From Dethiosulfatibacter sp. (GTDB lineage Bacteria; Bacillota_A; Clostridia; Tissierellales; Dethiosulfatibacteraceae): 29,674 nt of DNA. Under the pieces are notes generated by a model. The model worked only from the letters and a program-made list of their open reading frames with translations, did not search any database and was not told the DNA's origin. Location of the stretch: the NCBI GenBank assembly GCA_019084435.1, contig JAHRFV010000072.1, forward strand, positions 1 to 29,674. Direction: 5' to 3'. The position numbers were made by a program, and so were the translations under genes. This document shows positions 1-7,490 of this stretch, in pieces (position 1 is the stretch's first letter; each line of letters begins with the position of its first letter).

Positions 1-40
1 AAGAAGTCAGTCAAGCTAGCTTGACTGACTTCTTTTTTAT
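1..40 (+). terminator. Intrinsic terminator at the window edge
   Basis: Bases 1-34 are a perfect palindrome (15-bp arms around CTAG) followed by six T on the plus strand. This is a rho-independent terminator for a plus-strand gene lying left of the window. Because the stem is symmetric it may also stop the leftward surface-protein transcript, whose gene ends at 69, but the T-run needed on that strand would lie outside the window. Confidence 0.75.
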
Positions 41-68
41 TTCATATTTTTTCTAGAAAGTTGTCTAA

Positions 69-2963
69 TTAGAATCTTCTTTTCATGAATACTCCCAGAA
101 GTGACAACAAGGCTCCTGCTCCATACATGAACATCGTTGGATCAACGCCTGTATCCGGAATCGCTAATGGTGTTTCTTCTTCTATTATTACAATCTCCTC
201 TGGTTCTTCAACAACTGGTATGTCAAGTGGCACTTCAGGTTCTTCAATTATTATTTCCTCAATCGGTTCAACAACGGTCACTGTCTCTGAGGTTGATACA
301 AATGGTGCCTGGTTGTCAGATGCAGTTGCGTTGTTTGTGAGCGTTCCAGCCACTTGTGGTATGTAAGTAACTGTAAACGTTCTAGTAGCGCCAGGTGCCA
401 GTGATGAGACAACCTCGCTAAATCCAACTAGAGGATCGGCAACTGTTACATTGGTCAAAGTGCCGTTTCCTGTATTTCTAAGTACGATTGTATAGGTGAT
501 GGTATCTCCCACATCTACTGTAGATACATTGGCTGTCTTGGTCAAGCTCATAGAGTAGTTTGTAGAGCTAGTAGGGATCCCTGACCATTGTGCATATAGT
601 GTGACGTCTGCGGCTGGCATATTGAAGGTTGCTCCCGCTGCTCTTGCTGTACCGGAGCCGTCTGCCATAGTGTTCCACCCGTTGAAATTGTATCCGGATC
701 TTGTGAATCCATTAGACATCACTGTTACTGTATCCATATAAGTGTATGGGTTCATCAAATCTGTCATGGTTCCTGATCCACCATTCGCCATGTAGTATAC
801 ATTGTATGGATTGGCTGTATAGTAGAAAGTAATCTCGTTGTCTTCTTCGTTATCTATGGTGACACTTTGTTGTGTTGGAGGAACTGCTGTATAGCCGGTT
901 ATGGCTATGGCTGATTCTGGTATGGTTGTACCAAAGACTTGTTCATCTACAACTTTTGGTGTTGCCAATTGTGTTTCTGTGCCCTGCTCCAGATAGTATA
1001 CTGTATAATAGTAACCGTCTGTTGGAACATAGAAGACCTTAATCACATTGGCATCCTCATCTGATGTGATAGTCAAAGGCAAGCCATCTGTGTAATCCAC
1101 TTTATAACCATTGATGTTTTTGTCCGGATAGGTATTTATTTCATCACCGAACAACGCTGTTTCTGTCTCCGTCTTGTCATTGTCTATTATATCATCATAG
1201 TAGTATTCGATAGTATAGTCGAAACTATCTTTCACGTAGTAGACTTCGATGACATTGGCATCCTCATCTGAAGTAATTGTTAACGGTAGATTGTTTGTGG
1301 AATCCAACTTGTATCCGTCTATCACTTTATCTGTGTAGGTCTCGATCTCATCGCCAAACAAAGCTGAATATGTCTCTGTCTTGTCACCATCGATATTACC
1401 TTCATAATAGTATTCAACGCTATAATCAAAGCTATCTTTTATGTAGAAGACCTTGATGACATTGTTTGATGATGTTGATGAGATGGTCAAAGGTAAATTT
1501 TCTTCCTTATCTAGCTTGTATCCATCAATTACCTTGTCTGTATAGGTTGTGACTTGACTGCCAAGTTCTGCTGAACCGACTTCAGTTTTATCGCTGTCAA
1601 TATCTCCTTCATAGTAATACTCTACGCTATATCCAAAGTTGTCTTTACCGTAGTAAATCCTCAAAACATTGTTTGCAGGATTGGAAGTAATCGTCATAGG
1701 TATTGTAAGTACCTGATCCAGTTTATAGCCGTCAATCGGTTTATCGGTGTAGGTTGTAATCTCATCGCCAAACAATGCAGTGCCTGTCTCTGTCTTGTCA
1801 TTGTCGATAATATTGTCATAATAGTACTCGATGGTATAACCGAAGCTGTCCTTTACATAATAGACTTCGATTACATTGGCATCTTCATCAGAGGTAATTG
1901 TCAATGGTAGATTGTTTGTTGAATCAAACTTATACCCATCAATCGGTTTATCAGTGTAGGTTTCGATTTCATCTTCAAACAACGCAGTGCCTGTCTCTGT
2001 CTTGTCATTATGGATAACATTATCATAATAATACTCTACAGAGTAACCAAAGGTATCCTTAACATAGTAAACCTTAATCACATTATCGAGTGGATCATCA
2101 GTAATAATCAGTGGCAGAGTGGGTTCTACTTTATCCAGCTTATATCCGGTTATGTTTTTATTTGGATAAGTATTAATCTGACTTCCAAGCAAAGCTGTGT
2201 CATTGACTGTCTTGCTGTTGTCAATAATATCGTCATAATAGTATTCTATAGTGTAGCCGTAGGTATCATATACATAATAGATATTGATTGAGTCATTTTC
2301 TCCTGTTACATTGATTTGTGTCGGTTGATCTGGTGCAAGCTTATAGTCCGGTACTGTCGGGTGGGGTGGTAGATCAACCATTCCTTTCGTGGTAGAATAA
2401 ACTAACTCTGGGTTAGGATCTATACCGGGAACTTTTGTTGTGGTGTCCAATATGTAATAATTGATGATATAACCGTTTAGTATATCTACTGTTACACCAT
2501 CAATCCCGTGTCCTCCAGTCGCTTCTGTTATAACGCTGAGCGTAAATGGACTGGTCAATTGGAGTCCACCGAGATCAAAACTTGCCACCAGCCAATAATA
2601 ACCGTCTTTCTTTGGTGGGCTTGGATCATTGATGGTATATGGCGTTCCGTTGACAACTAGATCAACTGTGGGGTCCTGTGCTGAGTCCACATCGAAGTTT
2701 GCAATGGATGTTCCATTGTATATGATTTCGGTAACATCTTTGAGGTCAGCAATGATTCCAAGATGCAACATATTGTCTTCAATCCATACCAATCTGACTT
2801 CTGTCAGCTTGTTAGTAGAAAAGCCTGATGTCTCAAGAACATCTGAATCCGATGTGTAGATCAGTGTTTCTGTCAATGTGTAATCAGCAAATACTGATAA
2901 ATTGGAGCTTACTAACAACGCAAAAACCATCAGCAGTGCCAATAATTTTTTGTGCGTTTTCAT
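69..2963 (-). CDS. Repetitive wall-anchored surface protein (MucBP-like repeats, xPxTG sorting signal)
   Basis: A 964-residue secreted adhesin-like protein. Residues 1-26 form a signal peptide (KKLL then a hydrophobic core ending SVFA). A unique N-terminal region to about 165 is followed by a divergent MucBP-like unit (about 165-236). Six tandem units of about 69 residues (237-649) come next, each with an EYYY opening, a GYK core and a VYYVKD-type end. Then come one more MucBP-like unit (650-716), a Listeria-Bacteroides (InlB B-type) repeat with GYNFNGWNT (717-790), a DUF11-like beta domain (800-895), an acidic Pro/Glu-rich spacer, and a sorting signal: IPDTG (935-939), hydrophobic helix, KRRF tail. 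Known for these families: sortase attachment to peptidoglycan and binding of host or matrix glycoproteins. The ligand is not inferable. Start is set by AGGAGGTG six bases upstream. Monocistronic. Confidence 0.9.
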   Translation of the reverse strand: MKTHKKLLALLMVFALLVSSNLSVFADYTLTETLIYTSDSDVLETSGFSTNKLTEVRLVWIEDNMLHLGIIADLKDVTEIIYNGTSIANFDVDSAQDPTVDLVVNGTPYTINDPSPPKKDGYYWLVASFDLGGLQLTSPFTLSVITEATGGHGIDGVTVDILNGYIINYYILDTTTKVPGIDPNPELVYSTTKGMVDLPPHPTVPDYKLAPDQPTQINVTGENDSINIYYVYDTYGYTIEYYYDDIIDNSKTVNDTALLGSQINTYPNKNITGYKLDKVEPTLPLIITDDPLDNVIKVYYVKDTFGYSVEYYYDNVIHNDKTETGTALFEDEIETYTDKPIDGYKFDSTNNLPLTITSDEDANVIEVYYVKDSFGYTIEYYYDNIIDNDKTETGTALFGDEITTYTDKPIDGYKLDQVLTIPMTITSNPANNVLRIYYGKDNFGYSVEYYYEGDIDSDKTEVGSAELGSQVTTYTDKVIDGYKLDKEENLPLTISSTSSNNVIKVFYIKDSFDYSVEYYYEGNIDGDKTETYSALFGDEIETYTDKVIDGYKLDSTNNLPLTITSDEDANVIEVYYVKDSFDYTIEYYYDDIIDNDKTETETALFGDEINTYPDKNINGYKVDYTDGLPLTITSDEDANVIKVFYVPTDGYYYTVYYLEQGTETQLATPKVVDEQVFGTTIPESAIAITGYTAVPPTQQSVTIDNEEDNEITFYYTANPYNVYYMANGGSGTMTDLMNPYTYMDTVTVMSNGFTRSGYNFNGWNTMADGSGTARAAGATFNMPAADVTLYAQWSGIPTSSTNYSMSLTKTANVSTVDVGDTITYTIVLRNTGNGTLTNVTVADPLVGFSEVVSSLAPGATRTFTVTYIPQVAGTLTNNATASDNQAPFVSTSETVTVVEPIEEIIIEEPEVPLDIPVVEEPEEIVIIEEETPLAIPDTGVDPTMFMYGAGALLSLLGVFMKRRF
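1017..2255 (-). repeat. Six in-frame tandem repeats of about 207 bp inside the surface-protein gene
   Basis: These encode residues 237-649 of the surface protein. Adjacent units share long near-identical stretches; the block encoding DEDANVIEVYYVKDSF appears in units 2 and 5 with synonymous differences. The pattern fits expansion and partial homogenisation by recombination within the gene. Copy number could differ between strains or be mis-assembled from short reads. Confidence 0.85.
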
Positions 2964-3046
2964 TTTTTACACCTCCTGTGTAATATCTATCTTTTACCGA
3001 GTTTAGCTGTCTTTTTTGTTCATTGAATAAAAAATGTCTATAGAAA

Positions 3047-3082
3047 ATTATATACTAAATCAGTTACATTTTAATTACATTT
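3047..3082 (-). promoter_or_regulatory. Probable promoter of the surface-protein gene with paired activator-type repeats
   Basis: On the minus strand a TATAAT -10 box lies at 3047-3052, about 85 bases upstream of the start codon. No good -35 hexamer is present. In its place two direct copies of AAATGTAA (plus strand TTACATTT at 3064-3071 and 3075-3082) are spaced 11 bp, one helical turn. That arrangement is typical of response-regulator sites replacing a -35. The -10 box is seen directly; activator dependence is inference. Confidence 0.45.
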
Positions 3083-3143
3083 AATGATTTTCAGATGTTT
3101 TTGCTAATAATTTTCTTTTGATAATATATATCATTTACTCAAT

Positions 3144-3173
3144 AAAAAAACAACCGGTATTAAACCGATTGTT
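3144..3173 (-). terminator. Terminator of the manA-cysQ operon
   Basis: On the minus strand a 10-bp stem (AACAATCGGT with ACCGGTTGTT, one G-U pair) is followed by seven T. It begins 19 bases after the stop codon of the CysQ-like gene. The G-U pair favours minus-strand use. Confidence 0.8.
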
Positions 3174-3191
3174 TGCACTCTTATTTTCTCA

Positions 3192-4007
3192 CTAAATCAT
3201 CAGCTTGTTTTCCAAGCGATTGAGTATATAAAATCCCTTATGGTTGGTGCTGTCTTTTCTGTTGTAAGTCATCTCCGTGTCATCCATTTGCCTCAGAATT
3301 CCACCAGCCTCTTCGATGATGCACTGCATGGCGGCGGTATCCCACTCCATGGTCAAGCCGAAACGATAGTAGACAGCTGCCTCTCCCTTTGCTATGAGGC
3401 ATCCCTTGATAGAGGAGCCGGCTCGCACGATCTCTCCGATTTTTTCTTCATTCATCCCAATGAGACGGTCTGTTATAGGGTATTGATGAGATCTGCTGTG
3501 TAGCATTATCAATTTTTCAGTTTTTGATGAGACGTGTATTCTGATGGCTTTACTGATATCTCTGTGCGAGGAAAAACTCTCTATAAAATAGGCTCCTTGT
3601 CCTTGATATGCATAGTAAATCTCATCCCTTACCGGGATATAGATAACACCTAAAATGGATCTATTCTTGTATGCAAGGGCAATATTGACAGAAAACTCAC
3701 CATTTCTTTTGACGAACTCTTTTGTTCCATCAAGGGGGTCCACTATCCAGCAATAATCGCTCTCAAGCCTATTCAAATCATCAGCTGATTCCTCAGCCAA
3801 AATCGCTATGTCTGGGTAATCAGTCTTCAAGGCATTGACGATATGATCATTTGCCAGCTTGTCTGCTTTTGTCAGCGGCGAGTTGTCTTCCTTATAATCA
3901 ACATTGAAATCGGTATTGTATATGTCCAGTATAATGTTGCCTGCCTGAAAGGCAATATTGATTGCATTTTCAATCATTTTCAAGTGTTGATTCTCAGATT
4001 GCAACAT
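3192..4007 (-). CDS. cysQ: CysQ-like 3'(2'),5'-bisphosphate nucleotidase, inositol monophosphatase family
   Basis: A 271-residue member of the Mg-dependent, Li-sensitive phosphatase superfamily. Visible motifs: AEES (71-74), WIVDPLDGTKEF (87-98) and EWDTAAM (221-227), which supply the metal-binding Glu/Asp residues. The KEF after DGT is typical of CysQ, which hydrolyses 3'-phosphoadenosine 5'-phosphate to AMP. An inositol- or sugar-phosphate phosphatase role cannot be excluded, and the manA partner keeps a sugar-phosphate role possible. The first ATG lies inside the end of manA (14-bp overlap), so translational coupling is likely. A second ATG at residue 11 is an alternative start, since neither has a strong ribosome site. 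Confidence 0.82.
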   Translation of the reverse strand: MLQSENQHLKMIENAINIAFQAGNIILDIYNTDFNVDYKEDNSPLTKADKLANDHIVNALKTDYPDIAILAEESADDLNRLESDYCWIVDPLDGTKEFVKRNGEFSVNIALAYKNRSILGVIYIPVRDEIYYAYQGQGAYFIESFSSHRDISKAIRIHVSSKTEKLIMLHSRSHQYPITDRLIGMNEEKIGEIVRAGSSIKGCLIAKGEAAVYYRFGLTMEWDTAAMQCIIEEAGGILRQMDDTEMTYNRKDSTNHKGFYILNRLENKLMI

Positions 4008-4935
4008 AGCTCTTGACGAGGGTCATCTTTCCTTCCAGCTCGTAGGGTCCCATTACAGCTGGTATAAGATATGAGTCTCCCTTTCTAATCTTTTCACGCT
4101 TGTCTCCACCATAGAGGATTTCTCCTTCTCCTGCCACACAGGTGAAAATATGGAACCTGTTCCTGTCCGATGTCTGATAGAGAGAATCCTGCACTTCATA
4201 GACCTCTATGTTGAAATTCGCGGGTAGATTGTATTCTTTTATTTGGTTGCCTTTGTGTGTGAGCAGCATATAATCGCTCTCAATATCCTTGCCATCAAAG
4301 TCCAAAACTTCATAGGCCTGAATCAGATCCAGTTCTCTGCCTCTATTGTAATCAAATATTCTAAACTCTTTTTCTACATTCTGATGGATTTCAAGAAGGG
4401 TAATATTCTCACCGATTGCATGGAGAAGTCCGCTCTTGACGTAAAACATATCCCCGGGCTTGATGTAAACCTTATTGATGCAGTCTTCGTAATGATCATT
4501 TTCAAGGGCTTCCTTGAACTGCTCTTTCGTGCAGTCCTTGATTCCCAGATAAAGATAAGCCTCAGGATCAGCCTCTATTACATACCAGGCCTCAGTCCGA
4601 CCACCACTCAAGCCCATATTTTTGGCATACTCTTCTGATGGATGCACCTGTATTGACAGCTTCTCATCTGTCGTAATGATTTTGATGCTCAATGGAAACC
4701 AGCTTGTATCTACTTTTGCTCCCATTAGCTTATGTCCATATTCGTCAATCAGTTCTTGAAGGGTTTTTCCCTTAAAAACACCGTTGTCAACCACACTGAT
4801 TGCATATTCATGACATGCGATGTCCCAGCTCTCACCAATCTTTATATTTTCTGGTAGGTCATCTCTAAAAGATGCCAGTCTCTCTCCGCCCCAGATTTTC
4901 TCTTTGTATATGCTTTTAAATTTTATCGGGTACAT
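3994..4935 (-). CDS. manA: Mannose-6-phosphate isomerase, class I (type I cupin)
   Basis: A 313-residue zinc-dependent isomerase interconverting mannose-6-phosphate and fructose-6-phosphate, of the short Firmicutes form. Zinc ligand motifs are visible: IQVHPSEEY (Gln96, His98), EAWYVIE (Glu115) and GLLHAIG (His172). The N-terminal KFKSIYKEKIWGGERL is characteristic of the family. First gene of a two-gene operon with the CysQ-like phosphatase. The ribosome site reads GAAGGAGTG shortly before ATG. In the cytosol it would feed mannose into glycolysis or supply mannose-6-phosphate for glycan synthesis. The product is clear; the physiological direction is not shown by the sequence. Confidence 0.92.
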   Translation of the reverse strand: MYPIKFKSIYKEKIWGGERLASFRDDLPENIKIGESWDIACHEYAISVVDNGVFKGKTLQELIDEYGHKLMGAKVDTSWFPLSIKIITTDEKLSIQVHPSEEYAKNMGLSGGRTEAWYVIEADPEAYLYLGIKDCTKEQFKEALENDHYEDCINKVYIKPGDMFYVKSGLLHAIGENITLLEIHQNVEKEFRIFDYNRGRELDLIQAYEVLDFDGKDIESDYMLLTHKGNQIKEYNLPANFNIEVYEVQDSLYQTSDRNRFHIFTCVAGEGEILYGGDKREKIRKGDSYLIPAVMGPYELEGKMTLVKSYVAI

Positions 4936-4976
4936 ATGCTCACTCCTTCAACTCTATTTCAATCGTATATTATACT

Positions 4977-5005
4977 ATTATACTAATTATATTCAGCATT
5001 GGCAA
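4977..5005 (-). promoter_or_regulatory. SigmaA-type promoter of manA-cysQ
   Basis: On the minus strand TTGCCA (5000-5005), a 17-bp spacer and TATAAT (4977-4982) place transcription start near 4970, about 35 bases before manA. Two more TATAAT-like hexamers follow immediately, so the exact start may vary. Confidence 0.65.
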
Positions 5006-5019
5006 TACGATAAGAAGTA

Positions 5020-5062
5020 CGTAACATATGTTACGGCATCTTGTCTTGATATGGTATATATT
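5020..5062 (+). promoter_or_regulatory. Palindromic operator with a -10 box upstream of the hemerythrin operon
   Basis: CGTAACATATGTTACG (5020-5035) is a perfect 16-bp palindrome centred at 5027.5. A TATATT -10 box at 5057-5062 predicts a start near 5069, which puts the palindrome centre at -41.5. That is the classic class II position for CRP/FNR-family activators. No separate -35 hexamer is evident. The downstream hemerythrin makes an oxygen- or nitric-oxide-responsive regulator (an FNR- or HcpR-like protein) a reasonable guess, but the regulator is not in the window. Confidence 0.5.
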
Positions 5063-5111
5063 ATGTTTAATGAAATGATTAAAAATCAAATATAAATATC
5101 AAGGAGATATG

Positions 5112-5744
5112 ATGAGTGCTTTTTTAGGACCGATACACTACTGGATGTACAAGAAAATCAATTATCACGAAGCCCTGCTAGACAGGATTACAGCTTTTGC
5201 TATAGAACAAGGGATTAATGTTGAAGATATTATCAACTCTGCCAACAATAGATTTGTCGCCCCCGTCAAGGGAGAGCTGAGTGATGTGATAACCCATGCG
5301 AATATACATGGATGGCTGCAGGAAAGGGTTACAAGCGTAGAATCAAGGATCGCCTATGTGGTAACTTCTCTGCTAGACAATACCAAATTATCGCTTGACG
5401 ACTTGGAAAAAGTGTTTGAGAGATATGGCATTGACATTGCCAAGGAGTATGCTGAAGGTGACACTGATGCTGAGGGATTGTTCAAATCTCTCAACAACAT
5501 TCTATTGGAAGGCATGCCCTGCGACAGCATAAACAAACCGGTTCACAAGGATGAAAAATCCTTTGGCTGGATAAGGACAAGATGTATACACAAGGAATAT
5601 TGGGGTACTGTAAATGGAGAGGTTGAAAACTTCTACAAACTCAGGGACGCTTTGATAAAAGGCTTTGTATCTTCTTTCGGAAATGCTTTTGAGTTTAAAG
5701 TGCTTGATGATGGCACTAATCTAATAAGTGAGGTGTTAGTATGA
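5112..5744 (+). CDS. Unrecognised cytosolic protein, first gene of the hemerythrin operon
   Basis: About 210 residues, no signal peptide or membrane segment. I do not recognise the family. It begins MSAFLGPIHYWMYKKI and has a mostly helical, charged first half. Later it carries a Cys/His-containing stretch RTRCIHKEYWGTVNGEVENF that could bind a metal or cofactor (inference only). Two consecutive ATG codons occur at 5109 and 5112. The AAGGAG ribosome site ends at 5106, so the second ATG has the better spacing. Its stop overlaps the next start as ATGA, so it is translationally coupled to the hemerythrin-like gene, and the two products probably act in the same response. Confidence 0.8.
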   Translation: MSAFLGPIHYWMYKKINYHEALLDRITAFAIEQGINVEDIINSANNRFVAPVKGELSDVITHANIHGWLQERVTSVESRIAYVVTSLLDNTKLSLDDLEKVFERYGIDIAKEYAEGDTDAEGLFKSLNNILLEGMPCDSINKPVHKDEKSFGWIRTRCIHKEYWGTVNGEVENFYKLRDALIKGFVSSFGNAFEFKVLDDGTNLISEVLV

Positions 5745-6295
5745 ACGGCATAGAACTGATGATCGATGAACACAAATATATAAAAAGGATGCTTCAGATT
5801 TTAAGGAAGGCTTCATTTAGACTGCTAAAGGGAGATGCTCCTGACTACGACGATTTTTATAAAATGATAGATTTTGTTAAGACTTATGCCGATGACCATC
5901 ATCACGGCAAGGAAGAAAAGCTTCTGTTCAACCGCATGGAAGAAGAGCTCGGAGATACAGGTAAGGTAATCATCAAGAATGGCATGCTTGTTGAGCATGA
6001 CATGGGAAGATTTCATATGGCTGAACTAAGGAAAGCCCTGGAAGAATTAAAAAAAGGCAATGAGGAAGCCAAGCTTGACATCATTGCAAGTGCTGTAGGC
6101 TATGCCAATCTTCTTGACCGTCATATCGACAAGGAAGATAATGTGGTTTACCGCTTTGCTGAAAGAGAGCTATCACCGGAAACCATCGAGGAAGTCAACC
6201 TGCAGTGTGAAGCTTTTGAAGCAAAACAGGCGGATTTTGGAATACAAAACAAATATATTGCTCTTGTGGATGAACTGGAGAGGAAATATTCCTAA
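5741..6295 (+). CDS. Hemerythrin-like (HHE cation-binding) protein
   Basis: A 184-residue four-helix di-iron candidate. Ligand-type residues are at family positions: His11 (DEHKYI), the His53-55 cluster followed by Glu58-59 (DDHHHGKEE), His86 (VEHDMG), and His128 with KED (131-133). The cytosolic hemerythrin-like family binds oxygen, nitric oxide or serves in iron and redox-stress handling; which applies here is unknown. GAGGTG precedes the ATG. The ATGA overlap with the upstream gene and the terminator at 6321 define a two-gene operon. Confidence 0.9.
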   Translation: MNGIELMIDEHKYIKRMLQILRKASFRLLKGDAPDYDDFYKMIDFVKTYADDHHHGKEEKLLFNRMEEELGDTGKVIIKNGMLVEHDMGRFHMAELRKALEELKKGNEEAKLDIIASAVGYANLLDRHIDKEDNVVYRFAERELSPETIEEVNLQCEAFEAKQADFGIQNKYIALVDELERKYS

Positions 6296-6320
6296 ATTAG
6301 CAGAAAACAAGAATCCCTTT

Positions 6321-6355
6321 GGCGTCAATCATCTAGTATGGTTGACGTCATTTTT
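6321..6355 (+). terminator. Terminator of the hemerythrin operon
   Basis: An 11-bp stem (GGCGTCAATCA with TGGTTGACGTC, two G-U pairs on the plus strand) is followed by ATTTTT. It lies 26 bases past the hemerythrin stop codon. Confidence 0.75.
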
Positions 6356-6423
6356 ACGCAGCATAACCCAGTACATATTTCCTGTACTCAACTGGAGACA
6401 TTCATTTTATATCTTTTGATAAC

Positions 6424-6447
6424 GTCGATTATCGACTTTTTATCGAC
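6424..6447 (+). promoter_or_regulatory. Operator-like repeats upstream of the duplicated membrane protein
   Basis: GTCGAT-T-ATCGAC (6424-6436) is a short palindrome. Its right half TTATCGAC (6429-6436) is repeated at 6440-6447, 11 bp away. A TATAGT -10-like box lies at 6461-6466, about 35 bases before the TTG start. The layout suggests a regulator site over the -35 region; no family can be named. Confidence 0.35.
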
Positions 6448-6500
6448 ACCACATGGTTATTATAGTATTATTTTAAGGAAGGTTTCTTCAGGAGGTCACG

Positions 6501-7481
6501 TTGTATTTCAATTTTGCAATTCTAAGTCTATCTATTTTTTGTTTCATTATTTTTAAACTCACTTCCGTTAGTTTGATGGTTTCTGTACAATCAGGTGATT
6601 GGATTTTTGCTGTAATCAAGCTGACAATCATCGTTTTTTTGATCTTCGAGATTTTTAAAGAATGGCAGAACAATATCCGCCCTAATAAAGAAGCCATCAA
6701 CCAGACCACCTATGATAGGAGCTATATATCGGTATTCATAGCTGTTGTCGGGGGTGCAATGTCGACTGCTCTTCTAAATCATTATCTGAATCTGGGTCCT
6801 GTGATCGCGTCAAGTTTGGTTGGTTTATTGGGTGTTGTTGTATTAAAAAAGTTTCAGATTCCAATCTATTGCGGCTCTTTTGTGGGGATGGCCAGTCTTG
6901 GTGTTCTTACAAACTATGGCGGTATAATGCTTGCTGCCAGTCTCTCCGGATTTTTATTTTTGATTGCCGGCAACGTTTTTATCGGTTTTGGTGGAAAGCT
7001 TGGTGCTATTGCTTATTTTGGAACATTCTTCGCCGCAGTGCTGACTGGTGGTATTTATAATACTGTTCAACCTGATCTTGTCGTTCCAGATTACCGATTG
7101 GTTGTCTATTTCTCATTAGCTGCAGTTATGACCTATGTTATTAATAAGCGTTCGCTCTACGGGGCGGTAGCCAGCTCAGCACTGGTCGGTTTGCTGTTTG
7201 GCATTCTTATCCCTTTCTTCCATGATACATCTGCAGGATTTTTAGCTGTTGGTGCTTTTTGTGGCTCCTTTGTCGGCATGTCTGCAGTTAGACGTCTGAA
7301 AAACAATGTTCAGGTGTTGGTGGCAGGCCTCATCGGCTCCCTTATTTTTATCTACACCCAATACTATTTCATTGGACTAGGCGGAAAGCTTGGTGCCATG
7401 GCCTTAGTCGCAAGTATAGCCACTGCTGGTATTTTTGATTTCATACAAAGTAAAAGACCCAGTGATGAGGGCCTTTCTTAA
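6501..7481 (+). CDS. Internally duplicated multi-pass membrane protein of unknown function
   Basis: A 326-residue hydrophobic protein with roughly ten membrane segments; I do not recognise the family. It contains two related halves, about residues 73-185 and 197-315. Matching segments include ASSLVGLLG with SSALVGLLF, CGSFVGMAS with CGSFVGMSA, and FIGFGGKLGAIA with FIGLGGKLGAMA. Glycine-rich motifs repeated in each half are common in transporters and channels with pseudo-symmetry, but no substrate can be inferred. The start is TTG, supported by a strong AGGAGG (6490-6495) five bases upstream. It ends 9 bp from the convergent ABC-F gene with no evident terminator between them. Confidence 0.85.
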   Translation: MYFNFAILSLSIFCFIIFKLTSVSLMVSVQSGDWIFAVIKLTIIVFLIFEIFKEWQNNIRPNKEAINQTTYDRSYISVFIAVVGGAMSTALLNHYLNLGPVIASSLVGLLGVVVLKKFQIPIYCGSFVGMASLGVLTNYGGIMLAASLSGFLFLIAGNVFIGFGGKLGAIAYFGTFFAAVLTGGIYNTVQPDLVVPDYRLVVYFSLAAVMTYVINKRSLYGAVASSALVGLLFGILIPFFHDTSAGFLAVGAFCGSFVGMSAVRRLKNNVQVLVAGLIGSLIFIYTQYYFIGLGGKLGAMALVASIATAGIFDFIQSKRPSDEGLS

Positions 7482-7490
7482 AAGAAGCAT

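Noticed and set aside
1017..2255. Regular repeats suggesting a CRISPR array or satellite
   Set aside because: The period is about 207 bp, in frame, and each unit translates to a MucBP-like repeat of the surface protein; there are no short repeats with unique spacers.
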